The translations under genes and the position numbers were made by a program. Source: Chlorops oryzae (Eukaryota > Arthropoda > Insecta > Diptera > Chloropidae). Taken from it: a DNA stretch of 64,000 nucleotides. The stretch spans positions 11,982,007 through 12,046,006 of the forward strand of contig CM035807.1 of assembly GCA_020466095.1 (NCBI GenBank), in the 5' to 3' direction. The notes below the pieces were generated by a model that saw only the letters and a list, made by a program, of their open reading frames with translations, did no database searches and was not told the DNA's origin. Each line of letters starts with the position of its first letter. The stretch's first letter is position 1. Shown here in pieces: positions 46,894-58,420 of this stretch.

Positions 46894-48112
46894 TATACCT
46901 GACACACTCTGTGTCGAGGGTATATTGCGTTTGTGGGGTTGTGTGTAATAGCGTAGACAGACGTATAGCATAATCGCGATTATCTCCGTTTTGCCGATTA
47001 AAGATGAATTATGTATAGATAAAAGTAGGATCAATTCCATTTTAATCGAACTTTTAGAAGCGCGATTATATGCATAATCGTTCTTTTTGACAAAGAAACC
47101 TTGGTGATAGCTGTCAAATGGAATTTAAATAATAAATTTAATTGGGTGGAATCAAAATTGTTGACACATAAAAAAAGCTGGTTGCTTGATCATACATTTT
47201 TTAATCCATCATTTGTCGTCTGTCAGGGTTTTTTGGAAAAGTGGATTAAAAAAATTTAATCGCGTTTAACTATATACGTCTGCCGACGGTATAACACCCA
47301 ATAACCAGATAGACAATACAAAATGTATATAGAAATGATCAGCGTCACCAGGGGATTTGATTTAGATATGTCTGTCTGTCCGTCTGTCCGTCCGTCTGTC
47401 TGTATACAGTTTTCTTATCGAAGGAGTTGAGCTATCTTGACAAAATTTCGTATGCGTGCTCACGGGGACATTAGTAAGAACAAGTTCGAGAATGGACCCG
47501 ATCGGACCATTTTTAGGGGTACCTCCAGTACTAGGGTCTATTACGAAAATCACAAAAACTGCTCTGAAATCGAAGTTTTTCAAGATATTTTGATGAAATT
47601 TGATAATTGCATATGTTTAAAGGCAAGCAATATGACTTCCAGAAATTGGAAAAGTGGGCGTGGCCGAAGGGTGTTTTTCAAAAATTGGGACTTGAAAGCT
47701 GGCACTTATGCTTACTTTGTAGCCATAAACATCCTCCCAAAAAATTTCTTTGATCGATCCATAATTAAGGGTACCTCCAGTACTAGGGTCTGTCACAAAA
47801 AAAATCCCAAAACTGCCTTAAAATCTGACTTTTTCGAAATATTTCAATGAAATTGAGAATTTGAGCGTATAGTTAAGCTTCCGATTAGAATTGCAAAAAA
47901 ATTGGAAAAGTGGGCGTGGCAAAGGGGGGGCGGTTTTCATAAAGAAATTTAACAAAATTCGGTATATGGGGCCCGTTATGGCTTTAAAAACCTTTTGAAT
48001 ATTCTCTCTTAGTGGCCCTGTTCTTTGGGCGTGGTTTAAAAATTATTTAAACATGTGTGTCTGTGTCGGGTATTTTATTGTCAGGCTCGCCTGACTATAA
48101 CACCCTTACTTG
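46894..48112 (+). mobile_element. mini-me-like GTCY retroposon, interrupted copy
   Basis: It starts TATACCTGACACAC with the partner GGGTATATT (5' hairpin). The core is TATAGAAATGATCAGCGTCA and GATTTAGATATG, then a GTCT/GTCC array at 47369-47402, and it ends in AGGCTCGCCTGACT and CTTACTTG. A separate MITE sits between the 5' hairpin and the core. The repeated phrase GGTACCTCCAGTACTAGGGTC occurs twice downstream (about 47518 and 47769), showing an internal duplication of about 250 bp. Confidence 0.8.
46953..47287. mobile_element. MITE nested in mini-me copy
   Basis: The inverted ends are GTAGACAGACGTATAG and, read inward from the right, GTCGGCAGACGTATATAG, each followed within about 10 bp by CGCGATTA. 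The 335-bp insert separates two parts of the surrounding mini-me element, which supports it being a discrete insertion. No coding sequence. The target duplication is not clear. Confidence 0.65.
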
Positions 48113-49259
48113 TTTATTTCGTCATTTTGTTTTATTTTATTCTTTTAATTTATTTCATTTTTTTATTTCATATTTTTATTTTGTTTTTTAATTTTTATTC
48201 TTTATTTTGTATTTTTTTATTTCTTTTTATTTGTGATTTTTAAATATTTTTGTATATAATTTAATTTAATTTTTATTCAAATGTTGATTTTGAGTGTCGA
48301 CTAAAAAGTTAAAATTTCTGAGAGGAAAAAAAAATGCGACGACGAACCAAGATCTATAATTATTAAGTTACAGTAAGAGTAACTGATTATTAGATAATCG
48401 CGAAAGAAAAAGTTTTCTCAAACCGATGATTATCTTCACCCGTTTCTTGACAAGAGCGTGCTTCCGTTGAAACGTCAAAAATTAAACATTGATCCAAAGC
48501 TTGTCGTCCAAAAATTAACGGAGAAAAGAAACCTGTTGATTGTCTTATGTCTTCTCTTTATTACTTTGATTTCATATTTCTCATAATTTTTTTTATACAC
48601 TCATTTAGTCTTCTCATTCCATTTGTCTAACGCATCTGACTTCCCACCACAATTATTAATGGAAGGTTTTATTTTTTATATTGCCTACGGTTATTTATTT
48701 ACATCAGCAGTTTCTTCATTTTTCATATATTAATGGACCCCAAAATCGATTAAGGCAATTTCGTTTGCATGGGCCCATAAATTCGTTGTCGTCGGAAAAG
48801 ACTCCGAGAAATATTTTGTGTATATTGAAGTGCTAAATTGTTTCGAAAGGCTTGAAAATAATTTTTAGAAGATGTTGTAATACTGGATTTTTTTTAAATT
48901 TAGCAATTTGTGACTTTTAAGTTTGTCTCTTCATGTCAGAGAGGAAGCTTTTATCAATGCACCTAATCTTTGCCTTCGGGCTGGCCGATATTGGTTACAT
49001 CTCGCCGTTTCTTTGGTTTTAGGGCATTATACTTTAACAGGTCCACTCCTGCTAGATCTTCTTTGAAAATAGAATGTTATATATTAGTCACTTTAATACT
49101 TTTATTTTAGATGGAAGCATCCACATGGCCTGAAGAATAGAAATATAATTAGGTTAGAATCGTTTGGTGCTATATAAGTCAAGTCGAAACATTGCCCGTA
49201 ATCTATTTTTATTGATCGAGAGAAAAGTAATTGACTTCGCAGCAGCGATCCTGCCCTAG
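48113..49259. other. Intergenic, AT-rich
   Basis: No gene. 48120-48260 is a T-rich tract of TTTATT/TTTTAT words. The rest is unassigned. Confidence 0.4.
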
Positions 49260-49720
49260 GGTATTTCCTCCGAAATTAGGATGATCTTTCGATCTGGAAG
49301 GGCTGAAAAATTTCGTCTTCTAATGTACGATTTTCCGTTCGTCTGTAAGTCCGTCTGTCCACCTGCGGTTGGATCTTCTTCAAACCCACTCGATCAATCA
49401 TATCAATGTTTGCCACATAAATATGGCGGGCCCCGAGGATTATCCTATGGAAGAAATAAACTCACAGCTGCCCTCACAAATGAATTCAATGCGTTTTGAG
49501 TTAAGAGCTTACGACTCCTGAACCGTTCAGTAAATTTCGTTGATATTTGGTACACTGGTAAATTACCAGAAAAGACGTAAAAAGGTCACGTCACATATGC
49601 TCCCACAAATAATGGTTGATCGTAATTTAACTATGGAAAGGCGTAGAAACTTTAATTTATAAATATTGATAAACCACGATATATTAGAGGTGTAAGGGAG
49701 AAAGAACGACGATGCGTGTG
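49260..49720 (+). mobile_element. Diverged mini-me-like copy
   Basis: A decayed GTCY stretch (TTCGTCTGTAAGTCCGTCTGTC, about 49337-49359) is followed by CGGTTGGATCTTCTTCAAAC, TTGATATTTGGTACACTGGTA and GGCGTAGAAACTTTAA. These match in order the region after the GTCY array in the 16959-18175 copy. No ends are preserved. Confidence 0.65.
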
Positions 49721-50633
49721 TGTATGAATAGCTCTATCTCCCAAACTACTTTTGTGCCCATTATTAAACTTATACAGTATGTATTCAAAATTTTAAGCTT
49801 TAATTCGAAAAAAATAAAAAAAAATTAAAAAAGGGCTAAGTTGTTTAAATTAAGCTTTAAAGTTTTTACCTCCGATTTTACACTGAAAAAAATTGTTTTT
49901 TTTTTTAATTTTTCCAACATTTTTTAAAATTTCAATAAATTTCCTTTACATACCGTTACTGTTTGTTTTTGCAAAAAACCATATTTTATTCGAAAATTTG
50001 CATGCAAAAAAACCTTATCTTTATTTTCGTCGATCTTTAGAAGCCTATATCCCGAAAACTAAGAGCAATACAACAAAAATTTGTTACCCCTTAATTCGTA
50101 TCCTCTAGAGGTACAATTGAGCCGAATATGAACAATTTTCAAAACATCAACTTTTTTTCGTTGTCCGTTTCACGTGGAATGCCCCATATATACTTATATA
50201 CTGTTTAATTAAAATTGTGTTCAAAGATTTCAGAAATTCTCTAGAGGCTCCTACGTCCTTTCTTAGTTCGGCTGATTTCGTAATTTTTAAAGGGTCAGAA
50301 CATAAGGGCAGGACATTTTTCTTTACAGGCCTACCTTTATGTGCTTGTTGAACGCGATACGCCACTATTCCACTGATCTGTCTTCTGTCAGTAAGTAAGG
50401 AGAGACTTAAGTCATCCTTTGCTATCAATCGACCGATTATGAGCCGGGGTGGGCATAAGAGCTCAATACAGCTGTGAGAGTAAAAACTTGTGTATGCAAC
50501 ACTAAAAGCAGCAACAGAGAAGAGAACGAAATACTTGTCAGTGAGAGAAAATTAACCAATCAGAAAAGGCTGTAGCTACATTCTAAAAAGAGAAAAGTTT
50601 TTAACGTAGCATGCTTTGCATAGTTATGCTTAT
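49721..50633. other. Intergenic, unassigned
   Basis: Contains TTTTACACTGAAAAAAATTG near 49878, which faces a related inverted word (CTCAGTGCAGTGTAAAG) near 50832. The pair could be the ends of a 0.97-kb element with MITE family B copy 2 nested inside, but the pairing is short. A 93-codon minus-strand frame (50147-50428) has mixed composition but no recognisable family. Confidence 0.35.
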
Positions 50634-50746
50634 GGGGCTCGCTCCAGTTCTGTCAGAAATGAAACAGAAATGAAAATTTCTGATTCGTTTCTGAAGCGTT
50701 TTTTTATGTGAAGTTTTTCATTTCTGACAGATCTGGAGAGAGACCC
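50634..50746. mobile_element. MITE family B, copy 2
   Basis: The left end GGGGCTCGCTCCAGTTCTG matches copy 1 at 43543. The right end (GGAGAGAGACCC) has diverged. A 3-bp duplication TAT lies at 50631-50633 and 50747-50749. The 113-bp body is copy 1 with about 28 bp missing from the centre-left. Confidence 0.85.
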
Positions 50747-50749
50747 TAT

Positions 50750-52766
50750 GAATTAATTTGTTTTCCACTCTGCCTGTTTGGCCGCATTCAAGTTAAAATT
50801 TTTTCAAAAAGTTTTAATTTTCTAAACATTTTTCTCAGTGCAGTGTAAAGCGCAGGCAGCATATACACATGCAAAAGCTTCAATGTAGTGGTGCCCAGCC
50901 CTGATTATGAATGTGTGTGTGTGAAAGTTCATCGACCAAACCTCATATTATGACTATGCGAGAGAATAATGGCTCGTATGCATAAAACGAACATGGATCT
51001 TTTAAAGCTTAAATTGAATCAAATTGAAACCCATTGGCCAACTTTTCTTCTTTCATATCAAACTAAGCAATTTCTCAAAAACTCTAGAAAAAGATCTGAT
51101 CGCATCTTTATGCATACGGGCCAATATTCTCGTCTTATAGCTTTTCTTCTAAGCATCACAATAAGTTAATCCATTTGTTTTATTCTGAATGTGAAAATCC
51201 TAGTATGTTCACTAGGAACAACGTCTTATAATTAAGTACTTGTCGAACGAATTTCATGAAGTATGGAAACATTTATGCTTCTCATTATTGTCCCATTCGA
51301 ATCTAAATCTTTATGGTTTCTATAAAACCCATCACTTGGATTTCCAATTTAAGACCTTCTCAATGTCGTACCCCTATCAACCTTATCCGAGCGAAAAGCG
51401 TTGAAGGCTCGTCCGAATATTCGAAAACTCGTTCAACTGAAATTCATTCAAGAAAAAAAAAAAGCGAACCCCTTATGGTTAAAGTGCTTTATAGCTACTT
51501 ATAATCGTTACAATAAAAAATATGCTTACTCTGCCGCTTAAATCACGCACAAAGGCGAATAGAAAAGAAAGAGCGCTTGAGCGAAAGAATCATGCATACG
51601 AATGCCGTAATTCAGCACGCACAAATGCACGCCCGTGTTTCGAGCAAACAACGAAGAACGAAGGATCTTCAAAAGCGCACGTTTAACAAACCGTTAAAAT
51701 GGGTAAGAAGTGTTCGGGGCATTGCGTATACGCAGCTTCTTTCTGTCGAGACGCTTCCGCGTTTTCTGCTTTCTTTCAATTTTTTTTTTTTTTTTTTGTT
51801 TTCTCGTCGCATTCAACACAGTCTTCAGTGATGTTCGCTCAAACGTAACACAATACTCAACACATGGGAGTGTGGGTGCAAAATTAATGAGTGTCTGTAT
51901 GTGTGTGTGTGTGCGTATGTGTGCTTAAATAGAGCGCTGCATAAGCGATTCAGGGTTAAATTGAAGAGCTTCCAGTCCCGAAGACATAGTTACGCATACT
52001 TGGACAAATTTTTGATTGCTTACTTTCCTCACACACACACACACACACACAAACACACGGTCGTTATTTAGAGTCTAGCGATGGGAAGTGCATTCAGTGT
52101 AGAATGCACCTGCAGATAAAGCACACATCAGGGCTTGTACGCACATACATCCACTTCATAGCCATAATGGGGGCGTGTGTGTGTGTGTGCTCGCTCTGCT
52201 CATACTTTTGTATATGGCGCCGTTATGCACTTAACGATGCCAGACAGTTTGTTTTTGTTGTTTGGTGTGCATATCACGTGACATTTCAGACACCTATAAC
52301 ACTTAGCAAGCGAAAAGTCAACGAATGCATACTGAAATTGCAGTGGCGGCGTCACGCGATGCCTGGTCTGGTTATTGGCATAGTGGGGATTCCTTTTATG
52401 CGAAAATGCTACTGTATGCATATGGCATGTGCGTATGTGAGTGTGTGCGTTCGAGTGCGCGCGTCTGAATAATTGTGCGGTGAAGTTTTAATTAAGTGAC
52501 AGCACTTTGCATTCGGTTGATTCACCTCGACGTTAATAAGTAGATATTTTATAAAGAAAGTCAGATGCGAAAAGGAACGGCAACGGTACGTCCGGGAGTT
52601 TTTAATTATGGAAATTCGCATGGCTAGAGATTAAATGGCTTTCCGGCATCGTGTATTTCGGTTTTCAAATGTTGCTTTCGTTGCAACGGGTTAAGTTTAA
52701 AGATGCGAGGAAAAACTTATTCAAATAATTCTTATGAAATTAGAACACACAGGCATACATACATAC
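50750..52766. other. Intergenic with CA/GT microsatellites
   Basis: No gene supported. Simple repeats: T-run at about 51780-51797, GT run 51899-51922, CA run 52030-52052, GT run 52165-52186, and GT/GC-rich 52430-52465. The open frames here follow those repeats. Confidence 0.4.
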
Positions 52767-53725
52767 TAGAATGCTCCTTAGTTTGCAAAATTTCGAAAAG
52801 TTGCCGGGCTACCTCGCCATTCGGTTCTACTGCTTGAAAAACGAACTGGTGATTTCAAAAAAATTTTCTAAATTCAGTTTTAGTTTCAAATAAATCAAAG
52901 TGTGCCTAAAAATATGTTATGAATTTTATTTAATTTATTTAAAACTCAATGTATGTTGAATCCCTGCAGAAATATGAACTGACCCAACTGTAGGCTTCGG
53001 TCAGTCCTTCATGTTAGCACTACTAGTCCCTTCTTAATTCCACTTGTTATGTATTCAACTGACCTTTTTTTTACATGGGCCTGGAATTGGAGAGGGACTA
53101 GTCCGCAAAACGGCTTACCGTAGGTCAGTTCTTTTTGGGTCAATTTTCATAGTTTTGTCTGGTTTTAGGCTAGTCATATTATTTATAAAAAAAAAAACAA
53201 TTTCTTTTATATTTTTTATTTATTTTTGATTTATTTTAACAATTTTTTGTATTTTCTTTTTATTTTTTCACAGCAGCAGTTTCTTTAAAAATATAAGTAG
53301 AGCAAAAAGGTAATTTAACATAATTTTCACTGCTTTGTGAAAGATGAAAAAATATTTTTTCTAAGTTGATGAAAATGCCTTTTACTGGCTACCCTTAAAC
53401 CAACCCATTTATTACCGACCGCCGGTTAGACGAATTCGATGGAGCGAACTGCCATTATTTAACCGGTAGGATTCAGACCGGTCAGAGGCCAGTCTTTCTT
53501 AGGAAATTGACCGGCTCATTTCTGCAGGGATGTGACTTAAATAAAGTTGAAAGAATTTTCGTTTATCGATTCGTATTTTAAGTTAGTATATTTTTAGGCA
53601 GACAAAACGATTTTCAAACTTTGAGCCGTGAAAATGAAAAAACAAAAAAATAATTTGTTCGTTTTTTAGGTAGTAAAACCGAATGGCGAGGTGGCTCGGC
53701 AACTTTAAAATTAAGGATCACCCTA
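52767..53725. mobile_element. Foldback DNA element, long TIRs
   Basis: The arms 52767-52959 and 53532-53725 are inverted. The tips are TAGAATGCTCCTTA on the left and, read inward on the right, TAGGGTGATCCTTAATTTT. They then share GTTGCCGRGCYACCTCGCC and ATTCGGTTYTACT, and more loosely GCCTAAAAATAT. The right tip resembles that of the element at 36558-38726. A second inverted-repeat unit occupies the exact centre. Confidence 0.75.
52960..53531. mobile_element. Inner inverted-repeat unit (ATCCCTGCAGAAAT)
   Basis: The left end ATCCCTGCAGAAAT and right end ATTTCTGCAGGGAT are perfectly inverted and enclose 572 bp with a T-rich core. It sits between the arms of the element at 52767-53725, either as a nested insertion or as that element's own inner arms. 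No clean target duplication was seen. Confidence 0.65.
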
Positions 53726-54214
53726 ATGCATACATATGTATGTATCTCTTCAGTTTATGCTAATGAAAATTAATGATGCAACAAGATCACCCAAAGATTA
53801 ATCTTGGATTGCTCCTTTGCGAGAAATGGATTACTCCAGAAATCTCCGAGCCACATGTACTCCTTTTTAGCATTGCATGTCCTTACTGGCGAGTAATATT
53901 TTTGAGGTCCCAATGGAGATCGTACAGAGTACTCCTTTCGACCTTGAAATGGAGGACAATGAGAGTAACAGCACAAAGTGAGTAATCTTTTTGATCTCCC
54001 GAAAGAGCATAAAGGAGGTTGTGTTTTTTAAGCCCGATCCGCAGCACGCCTGAATCATACCGAAATGCGCCCGCGAGACAAACAAATTTTCAAAAAATGC
54101 GGCCCGCACAATTTGGCGATTCATATTTCATTTCAAATATTGTTTAGTTTTCCCATATTTATAATTTCAAATATTATTTATTTACTGTTTATTTATCGAT
54201 TTTGATTCCTTCTG
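53726..54214. other. Intergenic, unassigned
   Basis: No gene or delimitable repeat found. Confidence 0.4.
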
Positions 54215-54290
54215 TTGTTGGATTTGAACGTGGGAGCTCTCCTTTTCTAAGCATGTGATCACCCATCGACACCGTGTTTGCCAAATCGAA
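54215..54290 (-). repeat. tRNA-derived head, minus strand
   Basis: Read on the minus strand it gives CGGTGTCGATGGGTGATCAC, ATGCTTAGAAAAGGAGAGC and a B-box-like CGTTCAAATCC. The GCTTAG...GGAG...GTTCAAA order matches the tRNA-like heads at 42871 and 55074. No T-run terminator immediately follows. Confidence 0.45.
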
Positions 54291-54581
54291 AGTCAGGGAT
54301 TTTTTCGCTTATAAGTCGAAGATCGAATGGGATTTTATTTTGTTTCGATTACGAATGGATGAAGAAGTCATTACTCCTTCATTGCTTGATTGAAGTATTG
54401 CTCCATATACGTAGTTTTTAATAGATTACTTTCAGTTTTTACGTGCTCCGTAAAATTCCATAACAGCCTTTTGGAGGCGTGTTTCCAGATAAAATTTAAG
54501 TCTGATGATCGGAAATATTTCGAAATATTGACATGTATATTTGTAGGGCTCAATCTCAATATTCCTGTTGACGAATATAAT

Positions 54582-54753
54582 TGGAGTATTCACAAAGGCG
54601 TCGCAAAATAGTAAAGTTGGAGAATCGGAAAATTTTATCTGCTTAAAAATTTGTGCAAGATACAAAAAAAAGTTTAAAAATTTTTTAAGAAGTCGAAATT
54701 TTCCGATTTTCCGACTTTCCAACGTATTTAACACGCCTATGTGAATACCCCTA
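54582..54753. mobile_element. MITE family A, copy 2
   Basis: The ends TGGAGTATTCACAAAGGCGT and GTGAATACCCCTA match copy 1 at 27369-27530. Inner pairing is GTTGGAGAATCGGAAAATTT against its complement near 54700. The right end is better preserved than the left. Confidence 0.85.
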
Positions 54754-55073
54754 ATATTTTCCATTGCCTTGTCAATTTAAATAGAAATAAATTTTATATG
54801 ATAACACTGTGCTCGAATTTAGTACTTTTTTTTACCGACAACATGGAGACAAATCTTGTAAACATAATTGGGGGGCGCTGAATTCAGTCCCATCAACCGT
54901 TTTTCTAGATTGGCTCTAGTTTTTGAGATATCGCGGTTTCAAAATTATTTAAAAAAATTGAAGCATACTTTTAGGGGAAGTGAAACTGTTGACATTTGAT
55001 TTTTTTAAAATATATTTTTTAAATTTTAAGACACAGTTCTCAAAAAGAGCTTTAAGATCCTTGATGTTATTTA

Positions 55074-55411
55074 ACAAAACGGCATAATGGGAAAGCACAA
55101 GGCTAGGAATCGAGAGGTCTGAGGTTCAAACCCCAAAAAAAATGGAAGCGGGAAAAATTTTTTTTTATATTTCGGATTTTTTTTTGAGTGATTTTGCTTC
55201 ACAGAAATTTATTTTCCTCGAACTTGTTTCGATGGCCATTTCATAGATTGAACGCCTGCTACAAGCTGCAAAGTAATTGGGGTGAAGTGGCAAACTGACT
55301 CAAGAAAAAATCCGAAATATAAAAAAAAAATTTTCCGCTTCAATTTTTTTGGGGTTTGAACCTCAGACCTCTCGATTCCTAGCCTTGTGCTTTCCCATTA
55401 TGCCGTCTTGT
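55074..55411. repeat. Palindrome of two tRNA-like heads
   Basis: The left arm (55074-55189) and right arm (55297-55411) are inverted copies with a 107-bp spacer. Each arm, read inward, gives ACGGCATAATGGGAAAGCAC, then GCTAGGAATCGAGAGGTC and the B-box GAGGTTCAAACCCC, then a T-rich stretch ending CGGATTTTTTT. The GGC-TAATGG word resembles the A box of tRNA-Arg type genes. The 30-bp core around the B box is identical in both arms, implying recent duplication or gene conversion. Transcription by Pol III from either arm would hit T-runs in or past the spacer. Confidence 0.8.
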
Positions 55412-55559
55412 CAAATATAAAAAAGGAGTCCCAAAATCTAAATTAATTGTTGGGGAAACTAAAATGTTTAAAGTAAAGACAAAATTATGCTTGCATACTT
55501 TTGGGATCAACCTTTAAACGCGAAAATCTCCGTTAACTGAGCCAATCCCAATAAATCAA

Positions 55560-55680
55560 TAGTGGTATTCAAGCAACAGTGCAAATCGCAGTGTGCAATA
55601 TTTGCACTGCTTTTTTTGTACGCAATTTGACAAGTGCAAATATTGCACACTGCGTTTGCACTGTTGCTTGAATACCACTA
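55560..55680. mobile_element. 121-bp near-perfect hairpin MITE (TAGTGGTATTCAAG)
   Basis: The left and right halves are almost perfect inverted copies: TAGTGGTATTCAAGCAACAG tips, then GTGCAAA...GCAGTGTGCAATATTTGCAC, with a T-rich 16-bp loop. The terminal TA may be the target duplication. The tip is close to that of MITE family A (TAGGGGTATTCA), so both may use the same transposase type. Confidence 0.88.
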
Positions 55681-56037
55681 ATATCACTATTGTATTCAGC
55701 GCATTTTACTTAGTATTTCTATATATGAACGCGGTCTGTCGGTTTTTTGAACTAGCACAGTGTAATTAGAGCTCGGATTTTGAATATTTTGAATTTTTTT
55801 GAATTATTTGATTTTAATGATTATTTTGAATTTTTTTGATTTTTTTGCATTTAACTGTGCCTTTTGAATATTTTATTCACTGAAGTAGGCTTTGTTTTTT
55901 TGGTCAATTTGACTATTCAACATTTTAATAGGCATACTAAATCGAACTAATTTGGAATTTTTGACTGTGAATATTTTGCATTTTTGTTTGAATTTTTTTG
56001 AATATTTTGAATTTTTTGCATTTTTTTTTCGAATTTT

Positions 56038-56177
56038 TATACCTTTTCCGAAGGAAAGGGTATATTAAGTTTGGCACGGAGTATGTAACATACCAAAGGA
56101 GTCGCGATAGATATAGACATATATTATATATATATATATTCTTGATCAGGGTGACAAGAGGAGTCGATCTAGCCATT

Positions 56178-56255
<78 letters not shown>

Positions 56256-56899
56256 GGTCACACTTTAGTTTTTCATAATTTACTCCTAAGCCATGAAAGA
56301 TATCATATTGAAATTTGGCATGGACTTAAAACAGGTAAATGTCCGAAAAACTGCATACAAATTTTTTTCGTAGTCCCTTCTTGGGTCGTGGGAAGTGGTT
56401 CAGAAGTTTAAAAAATCACGATTTTTAACGTTTTTCGTGAATAACTTTTTTACTATACATCCCAGCTTATTGAATTTTGGTGTGTGTATAGCTACTATGT
56501 AGACTTAAGCTATCGGTGAAAAAAAATTGCGACATCGCTATATTTATGGTCATCATTCTACACATTAGAAAAATACACTCTCTTATTCTCATATCTGTAT
56601 ACAAAAATGATTTTTTTTGCTTCTTCTGATTGTGTTTTTTGCCGCCAAATAAAGTCGTCACTTAAGGTTAAATTTTTTTACCATGACCACATTTCGCGAA
56701 ATTCGCAAAAATTTTATTTTCACTATTTTGAATTGAGTATTTCGCAGCTAGACAAAATGTCCTCTAACGGTTAAAATTTGACCATGACCACCATTCGCGA
56801 AAATTTTGTGCCTAATAATAATTTCGAGCTTAAAAATCTAAATCGAAGTACAGATAAGCTGAGGAAAAGGTATGTGTGCAATGTAAACTTCTTTACTTG
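56038..56899 (+). mobile_element. mini-me-like GTCY retroposon copy
   Basis: It starts TATACCTTTTCCGAAGG with the partner AAAGGGTATATT, then has a TA microsatellite (56124-56140), the core TTCTTGATCAGGGTGACAAG and GTCGATCTAGCCAT. A pure (GTCT)n array of about 19 units follows at 56179-56255, and the element ends CTTTACTTG. The flanks on both sides are the same TTTTGAATATTTTG-type repeat, so the insertion site can be read directly. The pure, long array suggests a young copy. Confidence 0.82.
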
Positions 56900-58420
56900 C
56901 TTTGAATATTTTTTTGATTTTTTTTTTCTCATTTTTTTACATATTTAAATTCCGAGGCGTAATGATAATATTCTGTTGCCAAGAATGCATAGAGCTTAAG
57001 GAGATTTAAATTTCTTATTTTGCACTTTATTTTCTCATTTAATAAATATTTTAATTTTTATTATGAGCTCAAAAAAGTCGTAAGTTTCAGCGACAATTAC
57101 TTAATGTCGTATATGACTTGTCATATGAATGAATATGCCTTGTGATCCCTCATATGCCAGTCTCCATCCGTTTCCTTCCCTTCAAAAAAACATCAAATCA
57201 ACGTCAAAGACAAGCAAAAAAAAAAAAAAATCGTTTTATTTCGAGTACATAAGACCTTTATCACAAAAAAAAAAAAAAAAAAAATAAAACGAATTAAAAA
57301 AGAAACAAAAATTGAAGTAGAATAAAGCAGAAATTTTTGTGTCTCCTTCTTTTTTTTGGCGTCTAGCATTTGTTTGTAAGCTGACACAGCTTACAGCATG
57401 CACGTAGGAAGCCATTTAAGTGCTCCTACTGCGTCCTACGACTGTTGCCAATGTGCCTCTGCGCCTTTATGTCTTCAAAGTGGATTGCAGGCAGTCGGCT
57501 GCATGCTCACTACTTACGGCAGGCAGCTCGTAGGCACAATGAAAGGGCTTTCATGTGTCGGCTGAATGAAGCACACACGAACAGCACACACTCACAGACC
57601 ACTCACACACCCACACACACACTCACAATTGCCGCTAATACCGAGTAGCTTTTAGCCTTGTGTAATTTTTGGAGCGCAATGCTCCAACGCCAGCACCGAC
57701 TTGTAGCTTAATTATTTTCCCTCCATATCCGTCAAAGGCCGAAGAAAGGGTTTTTGTTTGAAGCTTAGAAAAGTTGATATTTCATACCTCCTCATGCCTC
57801 CCATACCTCCGCATACCTCCGCACTCATGGAGCAACGTCTTCCGTTTCCTTGTTTGGTGTTTTATTGTCATCCAGTCGCAACATTCTGGTTACCAGTCAC
57901 CGTACCCGTACAAAACCGTACAAAGCGATGCAGTCGAATAACTGCGGATTAACTTTTGTTTATATGTATCATGGCTCTCACAACTGCTTAGAAATTCGAT
58001 ACAGATTCCTTTGCGAAATCGCTTAGAAAGGGATTTTTCCGACGGCAGACGGCGAGAGTGTTCGTGCTCTTTGAAGAGGCCAAACAAATGATTAAAGCGG
58101 CCAAATGGGATTTAGAATGTCTTTCTCGAGCTAAAAAATACTCCCTCAAAATCCACATGTACCTAGATATGTTGTGTGGGTTGCTGGTCTTGTAGAGGCT
58201 TATGAAAAGTTTAAGAGCTTAAGACTGAGCGACTTAATGGCTTGCATACTTTTAAGCTTGTTTTCGCCTGAAGTGCGATCGGTTGATTCTGTCTCAAAAA
58301 AATTTTGTTTAAACTGCCAGTTTCTGGATCGTTTTTAGGGAAACTTAATTCAATTTAAGCACTTTTTGCGATTTGTGAGTCCGTGCGTAACGTCCAGAAC
58401 TAGAGATAGATCACGCGTCT
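56900..58420. other. Intergenic, unassigned
   Basis: No gene supported. A-runs of 14-20 lie near 57215-57285, CA/ACTC simple repeats at 57590-57630, and CCTCCCATACCTCC-like repeats near 57788-57825. Confidence 0.4.

Noticed and set aside
50147..50428. 93-codon minus frame with mixed composition
   Set aside because: No ATG start, no recognised motif and no splice partner; may be transposon-derived but cannot be supported.
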